Source: JADKIH01 sp964595205 (lineage in GTDB: Bacteria > Bacteroidota > Bacteroidia > AKYH767-A > 2013-40CM-41-45). Taken from it: DNA of 64,000 nucleotides. The number at the start of each line of letters is the position of its first letter. The first letter of the stretch is position 1. Below are positions 29,201 to 37,737 of this stretch, piece after piece. Position numbers and translations under genes: made by a program. The stretch lies in assembly GCA_964595205.1 (NCBI GenBank), contig CAZQOQ010000015.1, positions 248,001-312,000 of the forward strand. Reading direction: 5' to 3'. The notes beneath the pieces are model-generated. The model made no database searches and was not told where the DNA came from. It was given only the letters and a program-made list of their open reading frames with translations.

Positions 29201-29626
29201 ACGAGCTATGCATTATTAAGTACCAGTGGCCTTGCCACGGGTTACTTCCCTTTATTGGCTCTTGATAGTCCGTACTATTTTGTGGTAAGACATCGGAATA
29301 GCCTTGAAACATGGAGCAGCACCCAGTTTATGCTGACCGGCGACACTCTCTTTGATTTTTCCTCAAACCCGGCTGATGTCTGGGGTGGAAATGTTGTTCA
29401 GGTCGAGCCTGGCGTATATGCAATGTATTGCGGAGATGTGAACCAGGATGGTTATATAAATAACGTGGATGTTGGCCTGGTTGGCGATAGCGCTGCATTA
29501 TTTACCCAGGGTTACAATAACTGCGATATCAATGCCGATAGCACAGTAGAATCACTTGATCTTAGTATTATCGAGAACCTTGCTCCACGATCAAAGAAGA
29601 CTCCTTTCCCTCCTTTCGGACCCTGA
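26225..29626 (+). CDS. Giant secreted multidomain protein ending in a dockerin-like pair
   Basis: 1133 aa. A signal peptide (about 1-34) leads into a beta-sandwich module (GFSFAFNGTTYTSFSVNSNG) that recurs after residue about 370 (IGFNFVYDGVTYTSFLIGVN). Between them lies an Fn3-like module (SPANLATNVLLDAVLSWSAG, TTYFWKVIALDGSGQ). Two pre-peptidase-like (PPC) domains follow (DDDVWFDFTANNANTTIKVSG; DDDVWYKFVAPKAIEVITVSG), then another Fn3-like module. The end (from about 1069) has two dockerin-like calcium loops, DVNQDGYINNVDVGLV and DINADSTVESLDLSII. No T9SS sorting domain was seen, although such modules usually come with one. Probably a surface adhesin or scaffold. Confidence 0.75.
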   Translation: MKTQLRTNKHINNFKLKLLLIILLAFASNPTKALLSSYGLTTTTATLDAMSGGTITTLVNINTNDGASGVTPIGFSFAFNGTTYTSFSVNSNGNMRLGATAIATTATNSITGGTDFPRISPYWDDLKTVAGTVRSKVLGSAPSRTLVVDWNVTVVNTNQAIQFQTWLFEGSNKIQFVYGAGINANPGLYSIGLTTSSTDYSSITVAATFASSTASTVAANNSNNAAIGASNSFLYMPSLSCPVISSPANLATNVLLDAVLSWSAGAGATPTGYNVYFGTATNPPLVSSNQASLTYNPGFLSANTTYFWKVIALDGSGQSVGCTENQFTTRQGLAYEVTRSTGITYSSIAGTGSTVSSWRNGTDTDDNLSNAVSIGFNFVYDGVTYTSFLIGVNGFITFNTSTPTIGNAGNPYGYLNSGLSFGTPASPKLLAPFYDDITCQGGRSNLQINLDNCIKYKTTGSVGSRILTVEWIGMETYNTGGPNLNFQVKLYEGSNKIDFDYGSMDGFDGTVNNPYSYSLGINATSISSTGQPGEYLEQQIANTRNFAGTVQNQLYAVPECNSRITFTPGTYTPYVPVSQVPPNDSIGNPIHLSVNPTPCIELCGVMYKSAFATPSPKTVACGGTADDDVWFDFTANNANTTIKVSGSGNYDPTVELFNSSLVSIACANTVGQGLSETINSTTLVPGNLYYVRVYHRGAGYGTPGSGEFAICVSGTPTPPANDHCLNAISLPISATLTPGTNTYAATLSTAPSCGLGGGENPDDDVWYKFVAPKAIEVITVSGGVGFNAVIQLLNGTCGSLNSISCKNSFGNGQVETLTATGLTIGGTYYIRVYHAGIGGGSGNFSISVSSPAPECSDLTLPPDAEINMSASGIDLIWDPILGADNYKVKFDTVNPPVRVLGTTTDTTLFTGVLQPDRTYYWQLIPGNGNSYNNGCPVTSFATEERPIGLSVKVFLQELYLTNRTMKTVLNPADTIADTLIIDLYDDLAELQYTSYALLSTSGLATGYFPLLALDSPYYFVVRHRNSLETWSSTQFMLTGDTLFDFSSNPADVWGGNVVQVEPGVYAMYCGDVNQDGYINNVDVGLVGDSAALFTQGYNNCDINADSTVESLDLSIIENLAPRSKKTPFPPFGP

Positions 29627-29648
29627 TCATTTTTGAAAGATATTCTGG

Positions 29649-29700
29649 ATGATAATCTTTCAGTGCTAATTAAGCATTGAAAGATTATCATTCATATTTT
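29649..29700 (+). terminator. Strong hairpin terminator after the giant gene
   Basis: ATGATAATCTTTCA (29649-29662) pairs with TGAAAGATTATCAT (29678-29691), and the stem continues through a G-T pair into TGCT/AGCA around loop AATTA. A T-run follows and overlaps the next gene's -7 box. Confidence 0.8.
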
Positions 29701-29702
29701 TG
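29695..29702 (+). promoter_or_regulatory. -7 promoter box for the FemAB-like gene
   Basis: TATTTTTG matches TAnnTTTG, 21 nt before the ATG at 29724. Its 3' TTG is the apparent upstream start of the frame. It overlaps the T-run of the preceding terminator. Confidence 0.5.
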
Positions 29703-29723
29703 GGCCAAGGGAAAACAGACAGG

Positions 29724-30875
29724 ATGTTAATTGATACTTTTTTTTTTAACGGGTTCAAAATTTCCATATATGATTCGCTCGATCATAATCTGATCGGCCA
29801 TTGGGATGAAACTGCTTCCAGTTTTCTGAATTCATCCTATCTGAAATTTATTGAAGAGTCAAGGCCCGTAAATCTCACTTTCAGGTACGTGCTTATACAG
29901 AATAAACATAACGAAGAATTTAGAAATGCAGGAGTAATCTATTTTCAACTGTTGAGATTTACCAATAAGAGTATAAGTTTAAAAAATCCCACCATCCTTT
30001 CATTCATTACAGGCTTAATTTTGAGGCTGCGCTCTTTTCAGTTCCTGATTTGCGGTAATCTGTTTGCAGTTAATTTCCCGGCGATACACTACAAACAGGA
30101 TGTGTTGGAAAAGAAAGATATACTGGGCATATTGTCAGAGATTCAAAATAAAATTAAAACTGATTTATTTTTTTTAAAGGATCTAAGTCCTGCATTTACA
30201 CCTGAAATCATGATGCCTTTTGGATGGAAAAGCTATACGTCGGATCTGACCATGACCCTTGAACTTGCACCCCAATGGAATTCTTTTGAAAACTACCTTA
30301 AGTCGCTTGCCAAAAAGTACAGGAAACGGGCCGAGAAAATTGTAGTGGCAGCGGATGAACTTCAAATCAGAGAAATGGAGTTTCATGAAATCAAAGATAA
30401 CATAGATAGAATCGGAGAATTGTTCGGGCAGGTAGTTTCGAAGCAAACGGTGCGGCTTTGCCTGATCGATAAAAATTATTTCCTGGAATTTAAGAGAAGA
30501 TTTCCGGAGACATTTTCTTTTTTTGGATATTTTTTTAATAATGAACTTGTCGGCTTTGCAACATATATCGAACACGAAGATGAGCTTGAGATCCATTATA
30601 TCGGAATAGATTATAGATATAACGAGCGACTGAAAATTTATTTCAAAATTTTACTGGATGCAGTTAAACTCGCAATCGATAAAAAGAAAAAAACTCTTGA
30701 ATTAGGCCGCACTGCCCGGGAAGCAAAAGCGAATATCGGCGGGAAACCCGTTTACTTCAATGATTATTTTAGCTTTAAGAGCAGGCTGGCCAGCCTGTTA
30801 TCAGATAAGGTAATTAATTATTTTCAAACGGAACCGGGATATCAATGGAATGACAGGCATCCATTTCGTAAATAA
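29724..30875 (+). CDS. FemAB/GNAT-like acyltransferase
   Basis: 383 aa from ATG 29724 (MLIDTFFFNGFKISIYD). The frame opens at a TTG 24 bp earlier inside the promoter box. The C-terminal half (about 190-360) resembles BioF2-like GNAT or FemAB peptidoglycan-bridge families: KSLAKKYRKRAEK, FFGYFFNNELVGFATYIEH, ELEIHYIGIDYRYNERLKIY, TLELGRTAREAKANIGG. A possible job is transfer of an acyl or aminoacyl group to a cell-envelope precursor, but no substrate can be read. It is monocistronic or leads the DUF6580-type gene 87 bp downstream. Confidence 0.6.
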   Translation: MLIDTFFFNGFKISIYDSLDHNLIGHWDETASSFLNSSYLKFIEESRPVNLTFRYVLIQNKHNEEFRNAGVIYFQLLRFTNKSISLKNPTILSFITGLILRLRSFQFLICGNLFAVNFPAIHYKQDVLEKKDILGILSEIQNKIKTDLFFLKDLSPAFTPEIMMPFGWKSYTSDLTMTLELAPQWNSFENYLKSLAKKYRKRAEKIVVAADELQIREMEFHEIKDNIDRIGELFGQVVSKQTVRLCLIDKNYFLEFKRRFPETFSFFGYFFNNELVGFATYIEHEDELEIHYIGIDYRYNERLKIYFKILLDAVKLAIDKKKKTLELGRTAREAKANIGGKPVYFNDYFSFKSRLASLLSDKVINYFQTEPGYQWNDRHPFRK

Positions 30876-30962
30876 AAAAATGTAACTTAGCACCGTTATT
30901 TTGTCAGGAGTTTATTGAGTAAGAACCCTGACAGGAATAATAAATAATTTATTCAGAGAATC

Positions 30963-31493
30963 ATGAGTGACAACAAGAAAAAATATCATCCGGTTATTTT
31001 TCCGGCTGTATTGATTGTATTGGCAATCACGACGCGTTTTATTCCGCATCCTTTTAATTTCACTGCCGTTGGTGCAATTGCTCTTTTTTCCGGCGCAGTT
31101 TTCAAAGACAGGAGAATTGCTTTTCTCCTGCCCATTGCCATCATGTTTCTTTCGGATCTGATTCTTGGTTTTCATTTCAGCATGCTTCCTGTATATGCAT
31201 GCTTCGTTTTTACTGTCTGGATGGGAACAAAAATCAGCCGCCGGCAGAACGTGTTTTCAATTGCTGCAGCTTCGATCCTTTCATCAGTAGTTTTTTTCCT
31301 GATAACAAATCTCCCGATGTGGTATCTTGATTTGCAGTTGTATCCAAACACAATTCAGGGAACGATTCAAAGTTATACTATGGCCCTGCCATTTTTTAAA
31401 AACCAGTTGATTGGTGATTTATTCTATAACGGACTGTTGTTTGGTATTTATTCCCTGGTGACAAAGAAAGAGAGTCTGTCATTTACCCGCTAA
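30963..31493 (+). CDS. DUF6580-type multi-span membrane protein (putative transporter component)
   Basis: 176 aa with about five hydrophobic segments. The conserved stretch TRFIPHPFNFTAVGAIALFS and SDLILGFH match what I recall of DUF6580 proteins, which resemble S-components of ECF vitamin transporters. No ATPase or T-component is nearby, so the substrate is open. A hairpin TGTCAGG-N18-CCTGACA (30902-30933) lies in the leader region just upstream. Three small hairpins follow the stop. Confidence 0.65.
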   Translation: MSDNKKKYHPVIFPAVLIVLAITTRFIPHPFNFTAVGAIALFSGAVFKDRRIAFLLPIAIMFLSDLILGFHFSMLPVYACFVFTVWMGTKISRRQNVFSIAAASILSSVVFFLITNLPMWYLDLQLYPNTIQGTIQSYTMALPFFKNQLIGDLFYNGLLFGIYSLVTKKESLSFTR

Positions 31494-31514
31494 AATATTT
31501 TTTATACAAATAAA

Positions 31515-31588
31515 CCCAGCCTTACGGGGCTGGGTCATTTTTTTCAACCTTACGGGGTTGAACTGGATTAATCAATCTTATGAGATTG
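31515..31588. repeat. Array of three small hairpins with related loops
   Basis: Stem-loops CCCAGCC-TTACGG-GGCTGGG (31515-31534), TTCAACC-TTACGG-GGTTGAA (31543-31562) and CAATC-TTATGA-GATTG (31573-31588), spaced 28-30 bp. The first is followed by a T-run and probably terminates the upstream gene. Confidence 0.7.
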
Positions 31589-31881
31589 TAAAAAAGGTTG
31601 CGTTCAAAATAAAAATGCTTTTCGGTAATATTTAACGCTTTTTATACCCCTACAGATTTCAGTAAAAAGCCATTTTCTGACGTTTGTAATGTTTTTCCAA
31701 GGATGTTGTTTATTTCCGGTATTGGACCATGAGAATCCCTGATTTTGATTTAAAAAAGGCAAATAATCACTTTAAATAGACTTTGTTAGCCTATAATAAT
31801 CATTGATTTACATAAAAATATTGAACTCTCGTCGCGTTATGGTGCAAATTGTAAGTATTAATCCGATTTGGATTAAAAAAG
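31589..31881. other. Leader region of the propeller-protein gene
   Basis: About 290 AT-rich bp with no credible gene. A perfect hairpin TTAATCC-GATTT-GGATTAA at 31858-31876 ends 5 nt before the ATG at 31882. Confidence 0.5.
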
Positions 31882-34128
31882 ATGAAAAAGAGTTGTTTGA
31901 TATTGTTAATCGTCACTCACAGCCTGGCAACAGCTGTTTTCGCAGCAGCGCCACCGCTGAAGGATTGGCAAAAATGTATGGGTGGCTCTTTACAGGATAT
32001 TCCCGGAAGTATACTCAGGTTAAACGACGGGAATGTTATTGTCCTTTCCAATGTGGATTCCCATGACGGAGATATTTCATTTAATCATGGCTCTACAGAC
32101 ATCTGGTTAAGCAAGATCGATTCAGCCGGAAATATCTTATGGAAAAAGTCGATCGGAGGCAGTTCGATCGACATTGGTACCGACATATCAGAGCTTCCTA
32201 ACGGAAATCTTATCATTTCCGGGTATACATCGTCGACCGATGGCGACATTCCAACGAATAAAGGAAACTTCGATGCCCTTCTGATTTGCCTGGACAATAC
32301 GGGTCAGATTCGCTGGACACGGGTCTACGGAGGATCAAAAGTTGATCTCACTTATTCGCATGCGCAAACAGCCGACGGAGGATTTATTCTTGGAGGCGGT
32401 ACGTATTCCGGCGATGATGATGTTTCATTTAATCATGGTGACCAGGATTTCTGGATACTAAAGACTGACAGTTCAGGAAATTTACTGTGGGAAGAAACCT
32501 CGGGTGGTAACGATGTTGATGTCTGTTACTCACTCACTAAGGATGGCAACGGAAATATCTATGCCTGTGGTACTACAAACTCAACAAATGGCAGTTTCAG
32601 CAACCATGGAAGCTATGATGTTTATGTAGTAAGATGCAATCAGAATGGCAATGTTATCTGGAATAAAACATATGGTGGTTCAAATTATGAGACCGCGCAA
32701 TCCATCATTGTTGATTCCCGTCAAAATATTGTGCTGGGAGGATATACACGTTCGTCGGATGGCGATGTTCATAGTAATTACGGGTATGGCGACAGCTGGG
32801 TTCTGCAACTGAACGGAAGCGGCACGATTATCCGGGAAAAGACATTTGGCGGCACTGGCGGCGATGATCTGTTTTCCATTATTGAAACGATGGATGGTGG
32901 CTACCTTTTGACGTCGGGTAGTACTTCAAACAATATTGATATTAAAAATGCACTCGGACAAGAGGATATCTGGCTGTTAAAAACGGATGCATCGCTTGCA
33001 AAGGAATGGAGTTACAACTATGGTGGTTCCGGAAACGATCGTCCGGTTGATGTATTGCAGAATGCAGATGGAGGTTTTCTTGTTACCGGTTATACTTTCA
33101 GCAGCGATCTGGATGTAACCGGCCAGCATGGCACAGGCGATATCTGGCTCTTGAATCTGACATGTAAAGTGCCATCCGCTTTTTTCAGCAGCGACCCGGA
33201 AGTTTGTCTTGGCGATATTATAACTCTTCTCGATTCTTCGACATATTCATCGCAGGCAAACTGGTTCCTGAACAATGTCGTTTATTCCTATGGAGATTCA
33301 GCTCAGTTGAATTTTACATCAGCAGGATATTACCAGGTCGGATTGAATGTCCAGACGTGTTATTACTCTTCAGATTATTTCAATTCAATCACGGTGCGCG
33401 ACTGCAACCTTCCTGTTGTGAACTTTAATGCACAAACGACTTCGGTATGTGCCAATGGCCAGGTAACATTTAATGATGCATCCACAGGAGCAAATACATG
33501 GCAATGGTTATTTCCCGGAGGCACACCTTCCACTTCTGCACTCAGAAATCCAGTTATCTCCTATTCTCAGCCAGGAGTATACAATGTAATGCTTACGGTA
33601 ACAAATAATCATGGAACACAAACGGCCATGAAACTAAATTATATAACCGTTCATGCACTACCGGCTGTGCCAGTGATTACAATTCAGGGAAATGAACTCA
33701 TATCCACAACCGCGACAAGTTACCAGTGGTTCCTGAATAATGCTCCTTTGCCAAATGCAGTTTCTCAGAGTTTGGTCGCTCAGTCGACGGGATTTTACCA
33801 GGTGATGACAGAAGACAATCATCATTGTTCCAATATCTCGGAGTCGATATTCTATTCTCCTACAGGAATTGAAGAAGAATCGATTTCTGAAAAATTAACA
33901 GTCTATCCGAATCCCGCTAACAATAAGTTAAATGTAATTGTACCGGACAATTCAGAAGGAAGACTATTCCTTATAAACATGAAGGGACAGAAACTTATGG
34001 AAAGGGAAATCGTGAAGACCGACACAAAAGTAATCTTTAATCAACTGCAATACCCGGGTGGAATCTACAAGGTGCTGCTCGTTCAGGACTCAGGAAAAAT
34101 CATACAACAAACAATAATTATCAATTAA
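31882..34128 (+). CDS. Secreted seven-repeat propeller-like protein with PKD and T9SS domains
   Basis: 748 aa. A signal peptide is followed by seven about 55-residue repeats, each opening with GG (for example YGGSKVD, YGGSNYE, FGGTGGDD, YGGSGNDR) and containing DGGF-type turns and W-L-K-D strands, which suggests a seven-bladed beta-propeller. Then come Ig/PKD-like domains (VNFNAQTTSVCANGQVTFND, NTWQWLFPGG) and a C-terminal sorting domain (LTVYPNPANNKLNVIVP, LFLINMKGQKLMERE, GGIYKVLLVQD). It should be exported through T9SS and act outside, probably in adhesion or binding; no enzymatic motif was found. Confidence 0.82.
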   Translation: MKKSCLILLIVTHSLATAVFAAAPPLKDWQKCMGGSLQDIPGSILRLNDGNVIVLSNVDSHDGDISFNHGSTDIWLSKIDSAGNILWKKSIGGSSIDIGTDISELPNGNLIISGYTSSTDGDIPTNKGNFDALLICLDNTGQIRWTRVYGGSKVDLTYSHAQTADGGFILGGGTYSGDDDVSFNHGDQDFWILKTDSSGNLLWEETSGGNDVDVCYSLTKDGNGNIYACGTTNSTNGSFSNHGSYDVYVVRCNQNGNVIWNKTYGGSNYETAQSIIVDSRQNIVLGGYTRSSDGDVHSNYGYGDSWVLQLNGSGTIIREKTFGGTGGDDLFSIIETMDGGYLLTSGSTSNNIDIKNALGQEDIWLLKTDASLAKEWSYNYGGSGNDRPVDVLQNADGGFLVTGYTFSSDLDVTGQHGTGDIWLLNLTCKVPSAFFSSDPEVCLGDIITLLDSSTYSSQANWFLNNVVYSYGDSAQLNFTSAGYYQVGLNVQTCYYSSDYFNSITVRDCNLPVVNFNAQTTSVCANGQVTFNDASTGANTWQWLFPGGTPSTSALRNPVISYSQPGVYNVMLTVTNNHGTQTAMKLNYITVHALPAVPVITIQGNELISTTATSYQWFLNNAPLPNAVSQSLVAQSTGFYQVMTEDNHHCSNISESIFYSPTGIEEESISEKLTVYPNPANNKLNVIVPDNSEGRLFLINMKGQKLMEREIVKTDTKVIFNQLQYPGGIYKVLLVQDSGKIIQQTIIIN

Positions 34129-34145
34129 CAATTAAAACAAAACAC

Positions 34146-34244
34146 ATGGTATACGTAATTTGTACTCTCTATCTTGCAGGATTTATTTTATTAGTAAGGG
34201 AAGACCTTAAGAGTAATCAACCTGAAGACAGAATGCCGGAGTAA
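34146..34244 (+). CDS. Possible 32-aa membrane peptide
   Basis: ATG-started frame MVYVICTLYLAGFILLVRED then a polar tail (LKSNQPEDRMPE). One possible membrane span. It fills the gap between a T9SS gene and the convergent AIM24 gene. Too short to be sure. Confidence 0.3.
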   Translation: MVYVICTLYLAGFILLVREDLKSNQPEDRMPE

Positions 34245-34247
34245 GAG

Positions 34248-35006
34248 TTATTCTCTCCCGCTAATGATCCCGCCTAAGAGGCCGCCTATTCCCCTGCTCT
34301 CTTCCTTTCTTCCACCCCAGCCGGAAGCACTTACGATTCTGTCTGCAAGCCTGGAGAAAGGAAGAGTCTGGAGATAGACCACTCCGGGACCGGTAAGTTG
34401 TGCATAGAACAATCCTTCCCCGCCGAAGAGAACATTCCTGACACCACCAATAAACTGGATGTCATAATCTACGGTTGGCTGGAAGGCGACAAGGCAACCG
34501 GTATCGACCCGTAGTCTCTCGCTGGTTTTTAATTCCTTCCGTATCACTGTACCGCCGGCATGAATAAACACCTTGCCGTCCCCGGAAAGTCGCTGGAGGA
34601 TGAAACCTTCTCCTCCGAATAAACCGGCACCGATACGTTTGGTAAATTCCACGTTGATGTCGATTCCTTCGGCGGCGCACAGAAAGCCATCGCGCTGGCA
34701 CAGGAAACTCCCGCCGATGTCTCGGAGATTGAGCGGAATTATTCTCCCCGGATAAGGCGCTGCAAAAGTGACCGTTGATTTGCCTGCTCCGGTATTCAGG
34801 AAACTGGTGATGAAAAAATTTTCACCGGAGATTATCCTCTTCAACCCGGAGAAAATTCCACCGCCGGTTGTAGTCTGCATCTGAATGCCGTCTTCCATGC
34901 ACAGCATGGCGCCTACTTCTGCTCTCACTGCTTCCTGCGGATCCAGTTCGATTTCCACAGCCTGCATGTCGTCCCCTATTATTTTATAATCGATGTCGTG
35001 TGCCAT
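34248..35006 (-). CDS. AIM24/TIGR00266 family protein
   Basis: 252 aa, glycine-rich beta-helical protein of the AIM24 (DUF124) family. Landmarks: VGAMLCMEDGIQMQTTTGGG near the start, GLKRIISGENFFITSF, and GAGLFGGEGFILQRLSGDG with the paired NVLFGGEGLFYAQLTGPG. The C terminus is a Gly-rich GIGGLLGGIISGRE. Bacterial members have no settled function; yeast Aim24 acts in the mitochondrial inner membrane. It starts 3 bp after the phosphohexomutase stop, so the two are likely co-transcribed. Confidence 0.85.
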   Translation of the reverse strand: MAHDIDYKIIGDDMQAVEIELDPQEAVRAEVGAMLCMEDGIQMQTTTGGGIFSGLKRIISGENFFITSFLNTGAGKSTVTFAAPYPGRIIPLNLRDIGGSFLCQRDGFLCAAEGIDINVEFTKRIGAGLFGGEGFILQRLSGDGKVFIHAGGTVIRKELKTSERLRVDTGCLVAFQPTVDYDIQFIGGVRNVLFGGEGLFYAQLTGPGVVYLQTLPFSRLADRIVSASGWGGRKEESRGIGGLLGGIISGRE

Positions 35007-35009
35007 ATA

Positions 35010-36431
35010 TTAATTTTCGTTTAGAAGGGTTTTTTTCGCCTCATCAAGTATTCTGAACGCACCTTCCCTGGTTGACGACTCGGCATAGGTCCGTAAAACC
35101 GGTTCCGTGCCTGAGGCCCTGATGAGAAGCCATTCGTTGTCGTTATCGTCGAAGAAATATTTATATCCATCCATATCCTCCATTCGCTTCACTTTATAAG
35201 GACCGAAAGCATGGTACACATTGTTAGCCGTATTTTTCACGATCCGGGTTTTAACGCTTTCTTTTAGGTGCATATCGTTTCTCTCAAATGCGAATGGTCC
35301 AACGATATCATAAATTTCCCTGATCAGTTCGTCAATTTTTTTACCGCTCTTCGCCATGAATTCCCATATGATCAGACCCATCCATATTCCATCCCTCTCC
35401 GGAATATGTCCCTTGCTGATGGCAATACCGCCGCTTTCTTCCCCGCCGATGAGGACATCCTCGTTAAGCATGATCTCGCAGATGTATTTGAAACCGATTT
35501 TTACCGTATCGTATGGTAAGCCATAATGTTCACAAAGCTTGCCGATTTTAGGTGATGTACTGAAGGCTATGCATACTTTGCCTTTCAATCCCTTGTATTT
35601 TACCAGGTAATGAATAAGTAAAAGAATGATATGATGCGAATCGATAAAATTACCCTTGCCGTCGTACATACCGATCCGATCTGCATCTCCGTCAGTAACA
35701 AGTCCGCAATCGATGTTTCCTTTTTTTATGATCAGACGGCTGAATTCACCAAGGTTTTTATGAATAGGTTCCGGAGCCTGGCCCATAAATCCGGGATTGT
35801 AATCGCAATGCAGCTTTGTTATTTCCGGGAAGAGTTTCTTAATGACGTTCTGGCCCGAACCATACATTGCATCGTAGGCCAGGTTCAGTCCCGACTTCCG
35901 GATGGCATCGAGATCAAAATAATTTTCAACGTGTTTAATGTACATCGATTCGAGATCGACAAATTCAACCAGTCCCCTGCTCTTAAGCTCATCGATGGTA
36001 ATTGAATCTAAATCGACAGATGATTTTTCCGGAATGATGTCTTCGATTTCCTGCACGAGTGATGGCTTCAACGGCCCTCCGTAAGAGCCCTTTAATTTGA
36101 AACCATTATAGGAAGGAGGGTTGTGCGAAGCTGTAATTATGATTCCCACATCGCACTTGTAGTTCACTGCCCCAAGGGAAATCATCGGTGTAGACACGAA
36201 TCCTTTTGCGAGAAAAGTCTTAATTCCCTTTGAACCCATTACGATGGCAATTGTATCTGTGAAGAGTTCCCCTGCGAACCGGCAATCGTGGCCGACAACG
36301 ATGGATGGTTTTGGATTATTCTTTAACAGCCAGTTTGCTGTCGCTTCCGCAACCCGGGCAACATTTTCAACGGTAAAATCTTTGGCTATAATGGCTCTCC
36401 AGCCATCTGTTCCAAACTTTATTTTTGTCAT
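35010..36431 (-). CDS. Phosphoglucomutase/phosphomannomutase
   Basis: 473-aa alpha-D-phosphohexomutase. All four active-site loops are visible: phosphoserine loop TASHNPPSYNG, metal loop DGDADRIGM, sugar loop GGEESGG, and phosphate loop RASGTEPVLRTYAES. It interconverts hexose 1- and 6-phosphates for glycogen, nucleotide-sugar or envelope synthesis; glucose versus mannose preference cannot be read from these motifs. It is upstream of AIM24 and downstream of mltG on the same strand (75 bp). Confidence 0.93.
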   Translation of the reverse strand: MTKIKFGTDGWRAIIAKDFTVENVARVAEATANWLLKNNPKPSIVVGHDCRFAGELFTDTIAIVMGSKGIKTFLAKGFVSTPMISLGAVNYKCDVGIIITASHNPPSYNGFKLKGSYGGPLKPSLVQEIEDIIPEKSSVDLDSITIDELKSRGLVEFVDLESMYIKHVENYFDLDAIRKSGLNLAYDAMYGSGQNVIKKLFPEITKLHCDYNPGFMGQAPEPIHKNLGEFSRLIIKKGNIDCGLVTDGDADRIGMYDGKGNFIDSHHIILLLIHYLVKYKGLKGKVCIAFSTSPKIGKLCEHYGLPYDTVKIGFKYICEIMLNEDVLIGGEESGGIAISKGHIPERDGIWMGLIIWEFMAKSGKKIDELIREIYDIVGPFAFERNDMHLKESVKTRIVKNTANNVYHAFGPYKVKRMEDMDGYKYFFDDNDNEWLLIRASGTEPVLRTYAESSTREGAFRILDEAKKTLLNEN

Positions 36432-36506
36432 TTGTTGAGAGTAATAATTACAGATGCGAAATTAAAATTTTAATTCATTGGGTTAACATGTTCATTAGCA
36501 TAGAAA

Positions 36507-37556
36507 TCAGCTTCGAATGCCTCTACGATCGAGGGCCTTTTGGAATCGCCTTGCATTAATCATGTGTTGATCATAGGTCGATGCAAAAGCATGATACCCG
36601 GAAAAATCGTCCTTCGCGCAGAAAAACATATACTTATGAGGAATAAAATTCAATACCGCCGTGAGCGATGAACGTGTGGGAAGACATATTGGTCCGGGCG
36701 GGAGGCCATTATACATATAAGTGTTGTACGGCGAATCGATCTCTTTATAAATGCTTAGGACACGGGAAATTGAAAAATCACCTAATGCAAACACCAGCGT
36801 AGGATCGGCTTCCAGCTTCCAGTCCTTTTTAAGCCTGTTAATGTATACTCCGGCGATTATAGGCTTTTCATCTTCCTTATTAGATTCCATTTGTACGATC
36901 GATGCAAGAACAGAAACCTGTAATGGTGTATAGCCGATCTTCCTGGATTGTTCGAGCCGCTCGGGTGTCCAGTACCTGTCATATTCTTTTTTCATTCGCT
37001 GCAGAAATTTATCAGCCGAGGTATTCCAGTAAAATTCATAGGTGTCCGGGATAAACATGGAAAGAATATTGGCTGAGTTAAACCCCATTCTTCCAAGGTA
37101 ATCGTTATCGTTCATGAGATTTATTAAAGCCTGCGACTTCGCCTCAATTTGTTCAGCAATCCTGGCAGCCAGTTGCTCCTTTGTACGGATGTTGTTGAAT
37201 GTCACGTTCACAGGAACCTGTTTACCGGCACGGAGCATAGATATCAATTCCTTGTTATTCATCTTCGGCCTCAACAGGTATTTCCCCGGCTTAACACGCG
37301 TATCATATTTCATCTGTCTGGCTGTCCAGCGAAACGACTCTTCATTGATCAGCAATTTCTTTTCATCAAGAATTCCCACCACATCGTCAAAGGTGGAGCC
37401 GGTAGGAATGTATAAAAACTCCTTTTCATTACCGGCTGCGGCAATATTATCAGTAAAGATCTGCCGGTAAATGATAATGCCCATCACGGTCACGATGATT
37501 CCGAGAACGGCCACTAAAATCCAGGCAAATCTTTTTACGGATTTTAATTTTGACAT
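36507..37556 (-). CDS. mltG: Endolytic transglycosylase MltG
   Basis: 349 aa from ATG 37556 (MSKLKSVKRFAWILVAVLG), matching family length; the longer frame adds a basic 43-residue head. One N-terminal membrane span, then a LysM-like region and the YceG catalytic domain: LASIVQMESNKEDEKPIIAG, VYINRLKKDWKLEADPTLVF, YNTYMYNGLPPGPI. In E. coli the active-site block reads SIVEKET; here the first Glu is Gln and the second Glu is kept. MltG cuts nascent glycan strands and sets their length in the periplasm. Confidence 0.92.
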   Translation of the reverse strand: MSKLKSVKRFAWILVAVLGIIVTVMGIIIYRQIFTDNIAAAGNEKEFLYIPTGSTFDDVVGILDEKKLLINEESFRWTARQMKYDTRVKPGKYLLRPKMNNKELISMLRAGKQVPVNVTFNNIRTKEQLAARIAEQIEAKSQALINLMNDNDYLGRMGFNSANILSMFIPDTYEFYWNTSADKFLQRMKKEYDRYWTPERLEQSRKIGYTPLQVSVLASIVQMESNKEDEKPIIAGVYINRLKKDWKLEADPTLVFALGDFSISRVLSIYKEIDSPYNTYMYNGLPPGPICLPTRSSLTAVLNFIPHKYMFFCAKDDFSGYHAFASTYDQHMINARRFQKALDRRGIRS

Positions 37557-37737
37557 ATCTGACGAAAATAGATTTGGATTTTCAATAACGCTCTGTCGAG
37601 GTTGATTATTTCTCAACAGTTTTTTTGATTTTTTCAATCGAAAACACCAACTGTATAGTCTGTTCAAAATTAACAATTTGTTCATTTTACAGTAATGTCA
37701 TTTTTACACTACCGGCGTACTTTCGAAAGAAAATTGA

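Noticed and set aside
31803..32066. 87-aa frame overlapping the start of the propeller gene
   Set aside because: It runs through the leader hairpin and then antagonistic frame of a clear signal peptide; no support.
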